From NCBI RefSeq assembly GCF_017873565.1, contig NZ_JAGGKH010000008.1:124001-188000 (forward strand): a DNA stretch of 64,000 bases. Direction: 5' to 3'. Below are positions 9,799 through 18,896 of this stretch, piece after piece; positions within the stretch are counted from its first letter, which is position 1, and the number at the start of each line of letters is the position of its first letter. The notes under the pieces are model-generated. The model worked only from the letters and a program-made list of their open reading frames with translations, was not told the origin of the DNA and made no database searches. The stretch is from Lederbergia galactosidilytica (GTDB lineage Bacteria; Bacillota; Bacilli; Bacillales; Bacillaceae_C). The translations under genes were made by a program, and so were the position numbers.

Positions 9799-11616
9799 AT
9801 GATGCGACATAAACAATTAGCAGCCGTAATGATGGGAACCTTTTTGGTATTTGGCTCACTTCCTTTTTCTGTGTTCGCGAAAGATAATGAGAATGAAGAA
9901 GGGAAATATGCCACAAAAGACGAAGCTATTTACGGCAAACTAGAAGCAAATGGAGACTTACAGGATATGTATGTAGTTAATACATTCCATGACGCCAAGC
10001 CTGGTACCATCACAGATCATGGCGATTATACGGATGTTCGAAACTTGAGTAATTTATTGGATATCGAACAGATGGATGATGGTCAAGTCCGGTTTCAGGT
10101 GGAAAAAGGCGATGACAATTTTTATTATCAAGGTACCATTGAACATCGGCCCCTGCCATGGAATATCGAAATCACCTATATGCTGGATGGAAAGAAAATC
10201 GATCCTCATGAATTAGCTGGAAAAAGTGGATCCCTAGAATTGCGGATTAAGACTTCTGGCAATGATGATGCAGATCCTGCGTTTTTCGAGAATTATATGA
10301 TGCAAATCTCGCTGACGCTTGATCCAATAAATTTTGCACAAATCCAAGCTCCTGATGCAAACAAAGCGAAATCCGGTAAAGATACGATGCTGACCTTTAC
10401 CATTATGCCGAAAAAGGAAGAAACATTCATTGTATCAGCCGATGTGACAGATTTCGAACTGGATCCGATTAACATATCAGCAACACCAGCTGCAATTCCT
10501 TTCGATGATCCGGATTTGGGAGATATGAAAGGGGATATGAAGTCCCTGTCCGACGCGATTAAGAAGATTAATGATGGGGTCGGTGATTTGCAGGGTGGCA
10601 TTTCAGACTTGAATAGTGGGGCCACTGAACTGAGTACCGGTTCCAGTAGTTACATGAATGGAATCAATCAATTGAATCAATCGTCCGGTAAACTGGTCGG
10701 GGGATCCTCGGAAGTCCAAAAGGCTCTACAGCAAGTGGCAGGTGCATTGCAAAATGCTCCAAATGAGACTCCTGATATAGATGATCTTAAGCAATTACCA
10801 GAAGGCCTTCGTGCACTAGCAGATGGCTTAAACGAAACGGCAAATGGACTTGATGAATTAGGAGACAACTATAATAAGGCCTATAGTAATCTAGCTGAAG
10901 CAATAAACGGGATCCCGAATAATAATATCACGAAAGACCAAATAGAGGAATTATTAAAAAGCGATGTTGATCAGGAAGTTGTTAACCAATTACTAGATTC
11001 CTATGAATCAGCTCAGAAAACTAAAGGGACGTATGAGTCAGTGAAACCCGTATTTGATGCGGTGACGGGAACATTGGATAATGTTTCTAGTGCAGTACGA
11101 AAAATGGGTGACGAAGCAAACTCTACCGCAGCCGAAGTTGAGAATGGTTTGGATAATGTAGATGGTTTGGATCAACTAGGAGATTTACAATCAGGCATCT
11201 CAGAACTCGCCTCACAGTATCAAACTTTCCATCAGGGTTTAGTAGAATACACCAATGGCGTTAGCAATTTAGCAGCGAACTATCCTGGGATTGATAAAGG
11301 GATTAAAGGACTTGCCAGCGGTACTGCTTCTCTTGAGAAAGGCGCCGGAGCCCTTCAGGACGGCACGGAAGAACTAGAAGGAGAAACTAGCGACTTGCCT
11401 GACGAAATGCAATCTGAACTAGATAAAATGTTGGAAGAATATGATACATCTGATTTTGAGCCAATCTCGTTTGTGTCTAAAGAAAATAAAAATGTCGATG
11501 TCGTACAATTCGCTTTACAGACTGAAGCAATTAAAGTAGAAGAATCTGAAGACATAGAAGAAACAAAGGTAGAAAAGCAAGGTCTTTGGGAGAGATTCTT
11601 GGATTTGTTCCGGTAA
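9799..11616 (+). CDS. Secreted coiled-coil partner of MMPL transporter (YhgE/Pip-like repeats)
   Basis: About 605 aa from the ATG at 9799, chosen because AGGAG lies just upstream and a signal peptide follows (hydrophobic stretch ending FSVFA). Residues roughly 250-330 and 480-560 contain short repeats of the type L-x-x-G-x-x-x-L (for example DLQGGISDLNSGATELSTG), as in YhgE/Pip extracellular domains. The tail is acidic and lacks a clear membrane anchor. The gene starts 1 bp after the MMPL stop, so the two are co-translated. I infer an extracytoplasmic accessory to the transporter. Confidence 0.65.
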   Translation: MMRHKQLAAVMMGTFLVFGSLPFSVFAKDNENEEGKYATKDEAIYGKLEANGDLQDMYVVNTFHDAKPGTITDHGDYTDVRNLSNLLDIEQMDDGQVRFQVEKGDDNFYYQGTIEHRPLPWNIEITYMLDGKKIDPHELAGKSGSLELRIKTSGNDDADPAFFENYMMQISLTLDPINFAQIQAPDANKAKSGKDTMLTFTIMPKKEETFIVSADVTDFELDPINISATPAAIPFDDPDLGDMKGDMKSLSDAIKKINDGVGDLQGGISDLNSGATELSTGSSSYMNGINQLNQSSGKLVGGSSEVQKALQQVAGALQNAPNETPDIDDLKQLPEGLRALADGLNETANGLDELGDNYNKAYSNLAEAINGIPNNNITKDQIEELLKSDVDQEVVNQLLDSYESAQKTKGTYESVKPVFDAVTGTLDNVSSAVRKMGDEANSTAAEVENGLDNVDGLDQLGDLQSGISELASQYQTFHQGLVEYTNGVSNLAANYPGIDKGIKGLASGTASLEKGAGALQDGTEELEGETSDLPDEMQSELDKMLEEYDTSDFEPISFVSKENKNVDVVQFALQTEAIKVEESEDIEETKVEKQGLWERFLDLFR

Positions 11617-11648
11617 AAGTTGAAGTAGCGAGTGATATGGTGGAAGCT

Positions 11649-11679
11649 GGCAAGACTTGGGGACATCCCTGGTCTTGCC
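11649..11679 (+). terminator. Probable terminator of the MMPL operon
   Basis: GGCAAGAC (11649-11656) pairs with GTCTTGCC (11672-11679). The following tract is only weakly T-rich. Confidence 0.5.
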
Positions 11680-11730
11680 ATATTTATAGAGGCTGGGGGT
11701 CAAAGGCGAACGGTGTATTACCATAGCGAA

Positions 11731-11844
11731 GGAAATATACGTAGACTCCTATAGGGAGAAAAGGGATAGAGCATCGGTGAGATCCCGGAGTGCGCTAGCA
11801 CGAGGAAGCTCACCAGCCGCCCGCGGAAAGCGAAGTATATTTCC
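11731..11844. repeat. Structured Bacillaceae intergenic repeat
   Basis: The ends GGAAATATAC (11731-11740) and GTATATTTCC (11835-11844) are inverted. The interior is GC-richer than its surroundings and contains CCGCCCGCGGAAAGCGA. I know similar elements from many Bacillaceae genomes. A partial copy lies at about 34265-34302. No reading frame. The rest of the 11617-12128 gap shows nothing else I can name. Confidence 0.6.
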
Positions 11845-12128
11845 GAAGCGGGTTATATGCACTTAGTAGTTCGGTTTTTTATTGATGAGAATACTTTTGG
11901 CCCAGCCTCTTTTGATACATATTGCCCGATTTATGATCCCAGTCTCTTCACACCAATTATTGAGCCAGTCTGTGAACATGCGAGGCGCTCAAGAATTTAA
12001 ACTGAAGAGTGGGAACGGTGGAGGATGGTAAGAGGGTACGGGAGTGGCTCGCGAATTAAACATCACGGAACAAACACAATAAATATAGAGTCAACTGTAT
12101 CACTTTATAAAGCCACTGACTATGATAG

Positions 12129-12632
12129 TCAACGTCTTTCTGAATAAAGCTGGTGGTGAAGTTGACGAATTTGCTCTGCCAGTTCAGGAACAGGCCCATC
12201 TACTGTAATATCCCGAACAATATCTTGAATAGGAAGACTCCGAACGCGTGATGGAGCTACTTCCATTTCACTCAACCATTGTACTAGCTGTTCGGATGAA
12301 CTTGCATAAACAATTCGCCCTAAACCAACCCAACCATGGGCCGCAGCGCACATGGGGCAATGTTCACCAGAGGTATAAACTGTCGCCTTGCTTCTTTCTT
12401 CAGGTGTCATATGATTAGCTGCCCATCGCGCTATGGCGAATTCAGGGTGCTGGGTATGATCACCGCCTGCAACGTGGTTATGATCTTCAAAAAGCACATC
12501 TCCATCAGCTGAAACAAGGACTGAACCAAATGGCTCATCACCTTTATCCAACGCTGTTTTTGCTAGTTCAACACAACGTCGCAGGTACTTCAAATCCAAA
12601 TCATTTATCATATTTAGCCTACCCCCATTCAT
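12129..12632 (-). CDS. Nucleoside/guanine deaminase-like protein (CDA fold)
   Basis: About 167 aa. The zinc-dependent deaminase motifs are visible: HPE (in TQHPEFAIARWA) in place of the usual HAE, and the PCxxC motif as HCPMCAAAHGW. The length and the DEPFGSVLV segment fit the guanine deaminase/TadA-like group. It would hydrolyse an exocyclic amine on a nucleobase, and the substrate is not determined by sequence. An internal Met (residue 8) is an alternative start behind a GGGGG stretch. It follows a CMD-family gene by about 30 bp and may be co-transcribed with it. Confidence 0.75.
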   Translation of the reverse strand: MNGGRLNMINDLDLKYLRRCVELAKTALDKGDEPFGSVLVSADGDVLFEDHNHVAGGDHTQHPEFAIARWAANHMTPEERSKATVYTSGEHCPMCAAAHGWVGLGRIVYASSSEQLVQWLSEMEVAPSRVRSLPIQDIVRDITVDGPVPELAEQIRQLHHQLYSERR

Positions 12633-12664
12633 CCTTAAGGATTAATTTTATATTAGCGTGCTAT

Positions 12665-13075
12665 TCAATCAACTGATGTTGTCACTTTTACACCTTGTTC
12701 TGCAAACACCTTTTGAGCAACCTTTAAAGCATTCAAAACACTTGGGAATCCTGTATACGGGATAAGGTGAATGATGCAACCTACAATCTCTTCTGGTTTT
12801 AAACCAACACTAAGCCCGGTTTTGATATGCATCTCAATCTGCGGTTTTCCTTGGGCAACAAGGGCTGTAATCGTTGTAAGAACTTTTTGCTTATTATCCA
12901 ATCCTGGGCGTGAATAAATATCGCCAAAAGCAAATTCAACCACATACCTACTTAAATCAGGAGCTATATCTTTAAATCCTTCCCCAATATCCATAAAGCC
13001 CGTTGGATTTTCATCACTAGATGATGTAAGCTCCTTTATTTTCTCTATACCTTGTTGATAACGATCCTTCGTCAC
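12665..13075 (-). CDS. Carboxymuconolactone decarboxylase family protein
   Basis: The fold signature is clear: a segment LTTITALVAQGKPQIEMHIK and a C-terminal EEIVGCIIHLIPYTGFPSVL typical of gamma-carboxymuconolactone decarboxylases. The CxxC of AhpD-type peroxidase members is absent, with one Cys only. An upstream in-frame ATG at 13108 lacks a ribosome site, whereas AAGGGGG precedes a GTG at 13075, giving a family-like start TKDRYQQG. The substrate is unknown. Confidence 0.75.
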   Translation of the reverse strand: MTKDRYQQGIEKIKELTSSSDENPTGFMDIGEGFKDIAPDLSRYVVEFAFGDIYSRPGLDNKQKVLTTITALVAQGKPQIEMHIKTGLSVGLKPEEIVGCIIHLIPYTGFPSVLNALKVAQKVFAEQGVKVTTSVD

Positions 13076-13499
13076 TTTAAAATCCCCCTTGATTTGTGCT
13101 TCATTCATTTAAAAATTTTAATAAAATTCACATGAAATAAAATTAAATTTTCCAACAATTATAGTATATAGTCTTTAATAGTATAAGTAAAATGAAGACA
13201 ATTTCGTTTTACACTTTAACTTCATATCACTCAATTAATATAATATTTTTTTCAAAGTTTTCAACGAATTCAAGGTAAAGTCAGTTTAGCGCTGAATAAT
13301 CGCTTTACTATCTGTCTAGGTTGATATTTTTGCGTGAATGAAAGAATAATAATTAGTTACCTAGATCACGTCTTTTTCGTTCCGATCCTTTCTTACGTTA
13401 TATCGAATATACCCTGTGTATAAGGGTCTGTTACTATTATTTTAATAGCATTTAATCAACGATGTCGGGCACACTAATAGAAAAGGCTGCTTTATGAAA

Positions 13500-13691
13500 C
13501 TATGTATAGAATTGATTGGCATATGCTAATAAGTTTTCCGATATACCGCTAAAATCTTGTTGTAAATCAAGAGATACAACTAAAAGTTGTTTACCTTTAA
13601 TGTGATAAATATGGTTAAGTTGATTTAATGCTGTTGTTTTCCAATTATTTATACGCAATCTAGAATAAATGGATAGCGAATGTTTTGGCGG
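13500..13691 (-). pseudogene. Orphan coding-like fragment
   Basis: On the minus strand an open frame of about 63 codons ends in TAG at 13500-13502. It has a coding-like composition (segments NNWKTTALNQLNHIYHIKGK and LLVVSLDLQQDFSG) but no start codon with a ribosome site, and a stop lies just upstream. It looks like the 3' remnant of a small cytosolic protein gene next to an immunity-like cluster. I do not recognise the family. The flanks (13109-13499 and 13692-13790) are AT-rich with nothing I can name. Confidence 0.35.
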
Positions 13692-13790
13692 TTATAACTA
13701 ACGTCCATAGCTTCAAATCTAACTCTTCTATATAGTGACACTAGAATCTGCCAGTTCAAAATACCACTCTAAGAAAAAGTTAAAGCTTTC

Positions 13791-14183
13791 CTATTGCGGC
13801 TTCAATTTACCAGCAAAAAAAGCCTCCATTTGCTGGCCCAATCCTAAGCCTAACACTTCGTCTGTATTCTTATTATAAAAAAAGCCGAATTCCCCTTCAA
13901 AGTTATCCAACGGAATATATTCTTCAGGCAGTTTTAAAACAGCATGAGTTCTCCCCATGCCTAACATATAATCAGAAGAATTGATCATAAACCAACAAAT
14001 CTGGTAGATTTCACGGCGTCTATTAAAGAAAGTCGGTCCATCCTCCGCATGCAAATAAAACGTAGCAAAATCTGAATTCAAATCAATGTCTAACTTTACT
14101 AATGCGTGTGCATACTCCTCTGTAATGTCTTCAAACCACCAGTTTTTGCTTTTGCAATGATTGATCACTTTTTCCGATAGCAT
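13791..14183 (-). CDS. Small hypothetical protein, immunity-like
   Basis: 130 aa, start supported by AAGGAG 8 bp upstream. The protein is soluble, acidic and aromatic-rich (NWWFEDITEEYAH; GPTFFNRRREIYQICWF), in the style of small cytosolic immunity proteins of polymorphic toxin systems. I cannot place it in a named family. It is the last gene of a minus-strand group with a YwqG-like pseudogene and an ankyrin gene. Confidence 0.5.
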   Translation of the reverse strand: MLSEKVINHCKSKNWWFEDITEEYAHALVKLDIDLNSDFATFYLHAEDGPTFFNRRREIYQICWFMINSSDYMLGMGRTHAVLKLPEEYIPLDNFEGEFGFFYNKNTDEVLGLGLGQQMEAFFAGKLKPQ

Positions 14184-14294
14184 CTCGACTACTCCTTCGA
14201 TATAAAATAAACATTAAACGCAGGGTGGTATCCTTATATCGTTTACGGCCACCCTCCAGAATCAGTTCCATTATTTTACTTTCCCTGCATTACT

Positions 14295-14927
14295 TCAAGA
14301 GAATTGCCAAAAACCCACTACTGGATTTTGTATATCATTTGCTCCAATTTTAACAAAGATATATAGAGACCCAAAACTGAAAGGATAGCTGTAATCGTCT
14401 CGAAGCAACGTTTCGGGGTAACCATCTTCATCTATTTGCAAGAAAAAAGAAAATGATTCCTCCTCCAGCTTCGTAAAATAATAGTTTTCATTTTGAATCA
14501 GTCTTGGGTTTCCGCCTAGTTTAATCAAAAAGGTTGATCCATAGCTCTTTCGTCATTGCATATCTCCCCATCCGAAATTACATGCTTGATAACCTGGATG
14601 GGTAAACAAGTCTTTGACGCTTTCCATTGAAATGGGATGTTCAATCACCTTTATCAAGCGATTCGGATAAACACCTTTGTCCAAAAATTCTGCATAGCCC
14701 TCTGGGATGAAGATTGAAATCATACTCTCAGGTTTAAAGGGATGGCTGAGGCTTATGTAAAAATAGTATTTTTGGTTCCCTTCATAAACAAGGACTGCTT
14801 AATCATCAAAGAAGTCAGGTGCATTCCCGCCGATCCAGCCTGTACCATGTTCATTCGACAGGCCTTGTCCCGCATAATAAAGAATACAGTCTGTTCGCTC
14901 AACTAAAATATTCGTGCGGTTCCTCAT
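14295..14927 (-). pseudogene. Disrupted YwqG-like (DUF1963-like) gene
   Basis: One continuous minus-strand frame from ATG 14927 to a stop at 14295 is broken by two in-frame stops, TAA at 14799-14801 (codon 43) and TGA at 14553-14555 (codon 125). Reading through gives a single coherent protein: GTGWIGGNAPDFFDD, then LSHPFKPESMISIFIPEG, then IKLGGNPRLIQ and NPVVGFWQFS. The last part resembles YwqG/DUF1963 proteins. Its ATG directly abuts the TAA stop of the ankyrin gene, so it was the second gene of that operon. Two nonsense changes without frameshifts point to recent decay. Confidence 0.7.
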
Positions 14928-16007
14928 TTATAACTCTCCCTCAAGAAACTGAATGAGGTACATTTCAGGCTGCGCAAGGAACTCTGTTAAGCTGCATAAA
15001 TCCGCATAAGTCTGATGCTCCACGTCATAACAACCGATCAGGCCCTTTTTCTTCGGATTCCAAACTATCTGCAGATCAGAATAATTGTCGATATCAGCTG
15101 ATAGACGCAGTAACTTTTGCCTGCCAACCTCCATCTCAATCGTATCGATTAATGTAAAAAAGTCGATATGGCCTATTTCAAATTCATTTTGTTCTAGCTC
15201 AAGACGAAGCTTGTCTCCGGTAAGAAATGTGATCAGTTCATCAGACAATTTATATTTTTTCAGCTCGTGCTTTTTGTTTTCTAGATTATGTAATTCAGCC
15301 GGCTCCAGCGATTTTAAATAATCGGCCATGACTGTATTTTTATTACTGACCGCAATCGTATAAGGCCTCTCGCCGTCCTTTTCCGCCAAAGTAACGTCCG
15401 CCCCGTGTTCAATCAAAAACTTAATCATGGCCAAATTCCCCATACGCGCGGCAACGGTTAACGGAGTCGCTTGATACGGATAGACCATATCCGGCTTATT
15501 ATAATTGATGTCAACCCCATGATCGAGCAAATACGTGAGTGTCTTAAGGTCGTGGTCTGATGCGGCTTCGCGCAATACAGCGCCGCCATGTAGCTTGATA
15601 TCCAATCCCAGCTCATGAATAAGCGGGATGTTTTTTTTATTGCCATAGTAGGCCTCTGAATATGCTCCTGAACCTGTTTGATTAAGCATCTCCAACTTGG
15701 CTCCATGCGCTGCGATGTAGCGGACGATGTCTTCCTTGCAATAGCGGACAGCTCGCAAAAAAGCCGGATTCTGATCGACATTCAGGTTGGCCCCGTGCTC
15801 TACAAGCAGCTTTACAACTTCACTTCTCTGTGATACAAGCGCCAGATCCAACGGGCTTAATGTAATATGCTTGCTCAGTACAATACCTTCCTCAATATCC
15901 CAACCTGCTGTAATGGCAGCGCGCAAAGCGGAAATATTTCCTTCATAAATCTGCATGGCGATTTCCGGCAGTTCCTTAAACCTCCCGATATCTTTTAAAA
16001 CGATCAT
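14928..16007 (-). CDS. Ankyrin repeat protein with SMI1-like C-terminal region
   Basis: 359 aa. The first 230 residues hold ankyrin repeats (SPLDLALVSQRSEVVKLLVE; TPLTVAARMGNLAMIKFLIE). The last 110 residues form a separate globular region of the kind seen in immunity proteins. AGGAG upstream supports the ATG at 16007. It probably binds a protein partner, for example as toxin immunity, in the cytosol. The segment is richer in G+C than the genes to its right, suggesting a different origin. It is a different protein from the ankyrin-cREC fusion of island II. Confidence 0.7.
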   Translation of the reverse strand: MIVLKDIGRFKELPEIAMQIYEGNISALRAAITAGWDIEEGIVLSKHITLSPLDLALVSQRSEVVKLLVEHGANLNVDQNPAFLRAVRYCKEDIVRYIAAHGAKLEMLNQTGSGAYSEAYYGNKKNIPLIHELGLDIKLHGGAVLREAASDHDLKTLTYLLDHGVDINYNKPDMVYPYQATPLTVAARMGNLAMIKFLIEHGADVTLAEKDGERPYTIAVSNKNTVMADYLKSLEPAELHNLENKKHELKKYKLSDELITFLTGDKLRLELEQNEFEIGHIDFFTLIDTIEMEVGRQKLLRLSADIDNYSDLQIVWNPKKKGLIGCYDVEHQTYADLCSLTEFLAQPEMYLIQFLEGEL

Positions 16008-16071
16008 CCCGTACCACTCCTACATCTGATTGTGAATTACTTACTTTCCAAGTTGTAAATCGACCTGTCTT

Positions 16072-16302
16072 TTACACCACCGCTTTCGCCAGTCGTGCTT
16101 GTAAAGCTAGAGACTCCACTCTATTCAAACGCGGAGCGATTTCGTTAAACTCATCCGGCCACATTATCTCGACAAGGGCGCATAGCGTCTCCTGCGGTTG
16201 GACTCCCGGCAAACACGCTCTGTCATCAAGCATTTTCATCTCCAGTTCCATAGCCTCAGTCTCAAAGTAACGAGTCCTTGCGCCTTCTTCAAGCTTCACC
16301 AT
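16072..16302 (-). pseudogene. 5'-truncated gene fragment
   Basis: A 76-codon minus-strand frame (EMKMLDDRACLPGVQPQETL; EIAPRLNRVESLALQARLAK). No ribosome site precedes its ATG. The frame continues in coding-like fashion about 30 bases further upstream until a stop, so this is the C-terminal piece of a longer protein. Its G+C content is high compared with the neighbouring nuclease gene. The family is not recognised. It lies upstream of the ankyrin gene. Confidence 0.45.
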
Positions 16303-16348
16303 TGAGGGACGATCGAATAAGCAATCGCTTAACGTTATCTATCACGGA

Positions 16349-17233
16349 CTACCTAACAATTTCTACCCTATCAGCAATACGTAAATATCTAATACAATTC
16401 TCATTGTCGGGAGAGATCCCTAGGATTTTGAAGATACCAACGAATCTGTATCTGTTAAAGCCAAGATTGTCTTTGTATTTCGCAAACACAGCCCTTTCAC
16501 GACCAAAGTTAACTTCTTCTATATAGTTTTCTTTTCTTTCTTCGACAATTGCTTCGTCCTGGTGGGATTCATCAATATAGGACCAGTCCTCTGCCAAAAA
16601 ATTTAGCCAGCCCCCAGCTGCCGATTTGGCATCACCATTTATAGTAATGGAAAGTTTAGGACACCATAGCCATATTTTATCTTTCAACCTGAAATAACTC
16701 CGTTGATACCTTTTAGAGTTCTTCTCAAATACCGTATTTGCGATATCCTTTATATCCATGAATGATACATCATCATAAATTGTTAAATACTTCTTAAGTT
16801 TTAAATGCTGTAATTCCTCTTCATATGTTTGCCACTTTAATGTAGTTTTTGAAGCCTTATCCTTAATACCTACTACAACTTCGTTGATTCTTTCATTTAT
16901 TTCTTCTAACGATTTGGTAGCATCTATTCTAAAGCATTGAAAATCCTTGATAGATTCTTCATTAACTGCGGAAATAATATCATCCATACGAAGTTTATCC
17001 CCTGTTTGATTATCTTGGTGGTATGCTTCATCCACTTCTATCCCAATATGTAGTTGCGGGAAATAAAGATCCATCAAAGCATGAGTACCATTTGGGCGTT
17101 TAACGTATTGTTGGCTAACTGGTTTGAGGTTCATATTATCCAATTTGTGCCAGACAGCAGTTAAAATATAATTCTCATAGTCTTTCCTTTTGGTACGTGA
17201 GAAGGTTTTTACTAAGTAATCTCGTTTGTTCAT
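16349..17233 (-). CDS. AbaSI/PvuRts1I-type modification-dependent endonuclease
   Basis: 294 aa, the length of PvuRts1I-family Type IV restriction enzymes. The N-terminus MNKRDYLVKTFSRTKRKDYE, the segment QQYVKRPNGTHALMDLYFPQ and GIEVDEAYHQ match the family's N-terminal nuclease domain (DLYFPQ...E-x-D-E), with Asp and Glu as likely metal ligands. The C-terminal half would be the SRA-like domain that reads modified cytosine; its conserved aromatic and Trp residues (IWLWCPK; GGWLNFLAEDWS) are present. Known members cut DNA with 5-hydroxymethylcytosine or glucosylated forms and so target modified phages. It lies downstream of a decayed regulator fragment and near the right end of island I. Confidence 0.75.
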   Translation of the reverse strand: MNKRDYLVKTFSRTKRKDYENYILTAVWHKLDNMNLKPVSQQYVKRPNGTHALMDLYFPQLHIGIEVDEAYHQDNQTGDKLRMDDIISAVNEESIKDFQCFRIDATKSLEEINERINEVVVGIKDKASKTTLKWQTYEEELQHLKLKKYLTIYDDVSFMDIKDIANTVFEKNSKRYQRSYFRLKDKIWLWCPKLSITINGDAKSAAGGWLNFLAEDWSYIDESHQDEAIVEERKENYIEEVNFGRERAVFAKYKDNLGFNRYRFVGIFKILGISPDNENCIRYLRIADRVEIVR

Positions 17234-17264
17234 CTTTACACGCCTTTTCGTTCAATCACTTCTA

Positions 17265-17475
17265 TTTCAAAATCCTCGTCATTAAAGCTAAATTTCTCTT
17301 ACCCTTGCTCTTTCTCTGTAAATAGCGAATCCTACCATCTATAAACTTTCCCAAGATCGTTCAAAATTTAAGGCATTATAAATTTCTTGTTCAATTGCCT
17401 GGATTTATACGGCAACCATTCTTGCCTCCTTAAATGCCTTTTTTACAATCCTTAGCATAGTCTCCATTTGAACCA
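17265..17475 (-). pseudogene. Remnant of an XRE-type regulator (paralogue of 20476-21081)
   Basis: The nucleotide sequence aligns over about 200 bp with the last 70 codons of the regulator gene at 20476-21081. Shared blocks include CTTGCTCTTTCT, GTAAA, TCTTGTTCAATTGCC versus CCTTGTTCAATCGCT, and the CTT(C)TTTAAAT region, in the same order. The frame is broken. It sits upstream of the endonuclease gene just as the intact regulator sits upstream of the DUF5677 cassette. Confidence 0.6.
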
Positions 17476-17674
17476 AGCTCAACTGCAAAAGTCTATATTG
17501 GCAGCCAATTCGTATTATACATATTATAGTGGAGGTGAGGAAAGCAGATATAGATACAGAGCTCTGCCTTATCACTGTAAGTTAACTTGATATTATATAA
17601 GAGGTTCACCATAATTATAGTCTTCAATTATGACTTTCATAAATAGTTAATCAAGTTCCAAAAACCTCATTTAC

Positions 17675-17691
17675 TTATGATACGGTTCACC
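17675..17691. other. Attachment-like site B, junction of islands I and II
   Basis: TTATGATACGGTTCACC differs from the rlmH core at one position. On the minus strand it reads Gly-Glu-Pro-Tyr-His-Lys followed by TAA, that is, a complete RlmH C-terminus without the gene. GTAACGATTT (17692-17701) just to the right is inverted relative to AAATCATTAC (33284-33293) near site C (9 of 10 bases), forming terminal repeats of island II. A partial GGTTCACC also occurs at 17603-17610. Confidence 0.85.
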
Positions 17692-17720
17692 GTAACGATT
17701 TAAAGGCAATGATTTATAAT

Positions 17721-17766
17721 AAAACAGCATGCAGTCAATCTTTTCTAAATGAATGTATGCTGTTTT
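17721..17766. terminator. Terminator of the DUF5677 cassette
   Basis: AAAACAGCAT (17721-17730) pairs with ATGCTGTTTT (17757-17766). It lies about 40 bp downstream of the 3' end of the 17805 gene and between it and site B. Confidence 0.65.
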
Positions 17767-17804
17767 ATTTTATATTCAGACTGATAATTCTCTTGTAAAA
17801 AGAA

Positions 17805-18896
17805 TTAAGTTACACAAATTTTATCTAAGAATTTATTCACAATGTCAATAGTCTCAGAAATTTCTTGATTGTCGTTTGGATAATCTAAATCGTTGAAGAT
17901 CTCATTTTCAAAATCTATATCTCTAGCATTTTGTATTAATTCATCTAATGAATAATTAAATTCTCGTTTCCTAAATTCACGATATAAAAAGTAAGAAACT
18001 TTAGTTTTCCATAAACTATTCTTCACTTCGGTAATATCTGACTTCGATTTTAGATTGGATTCGAGTGTAGATACCAATAATATATAATAGTGAAGTGGAA
18101 TAAAAGAACGAATAAAAGGTATTATCCCGAAAGTGTCTGCCATGTCAAATAGTGCTAACGCTTGCCTGAGATTTCCATATACCGCCATAAAGAAAAGGTC
18201 TCCATTAGAAAGCATCTTTTTATCAAGATAATCATTTTCTTCTTTAAACTTTTCTATTCGATTTTCCCAGGACTCCGATGGATTGTCGCCTTCAAATAGG
18301 AGAATGAATGCAGAATTATGTTTATCAAAATGCTGCACTAAATCGTCGGTCGTTACTACTTTACTTCTGTATTCTTCAATATTTGAGATATTAGTAAACA
18401 AATTACAAAATAAATATTCTGCTATTTCATTGAGTTCTTTAGCATGTCGATTTACTATTACTGATGAGTATCTCAATGGTAAAATAAATAAATGATTTCC
18501 CATTTCTTCTAATATTCGAATGTTATCCTTAATTGTGTCAGAAATTATTGATTTCATTTTTTTCAAATATATTTTGTCCGAAATACCATTTACAGTATTT
18601 AGATAGCTTGAGATGGGATCATCAAAAACATGATATTCTCCAAGAAGGAAGAAGCTGTCCTGACCCCTATCATCAACATCAAATATAGTTGCAGCACTAA
18701 AACAATACGTATCCCTTGCTTTAAAAAGATAATCAAATACTAATCTCACGATATTCCTATTTTCATACCAAAATACATTAACTGAATCTATCATAGACAG
18801 AGAAATATCTTCCGTTGGAACCTCTCCTATTTCCTTTAGTAAAGAAAGGTATTTATTTTGAACAATATTTAGCTCTTCAAATAATGTGTTACTCAT
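17805..18896 (-). CDS. Unrecognised protein, second gene of DUF5677 cassette
   Basis: About 363 aa from ATG 18896, chosen because AGGAGGGAG lies upstream. The start overlaps the stop of the preceding gene by 8 bp (ATGAGTAA), a sign of translational coupling. The protein is soluble, acidic and mostly helical, with segments such as DTYCFSAATIFDVDDRGQDS, FILPLRYSSVIVNRH and FIPLHYYILLVSTLESNL. No nuclease, ATPase or membrane motif is visible and I do not recognise a family. The tight pairing implies that it works with the DUF5677-like protein. The gene ends near site B in a hairpin. Confidence 0.6.
   Translation of the reverse strand: MSNTLFEELNIVQNKYLSLLKEIGEVPTEDISLSMIDSVNVFWYENRNIVRLVFDYLFKARDTYCFSAATIFDVDDRGQDSFFLLGEYHVFDDPISSYLNTVNGISDKIYLKKMKSIISDTIKDNIRILEEMGNHLFILPLRYSSVIVNRHAKELNEIAEYLFCNLFTNISNIEEYRSKVVTTDDLVQHFDKHNSAFILLFEGDNPSESWENRIEKFKEENDYLDKKMLSNGDLFFMAVYGNLRQALALFDMADTFGIIPFIRSFIPLHYYILLVSTLESNLKSKSDITEVKNSLWKTKVSYFLYREFRKREFNYSLDELIQNARDIDFENEIFNDLDYPNDNQEISETIDIVNKFLDKICVT

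Noticed and set aside
17595-17610. Possible fourth attachment site (contains GGTTCACC)
   Set aside because: Only the right half of the core matches; the left half is unrelated, so chance or a degenerate remnant cannot be told apart.
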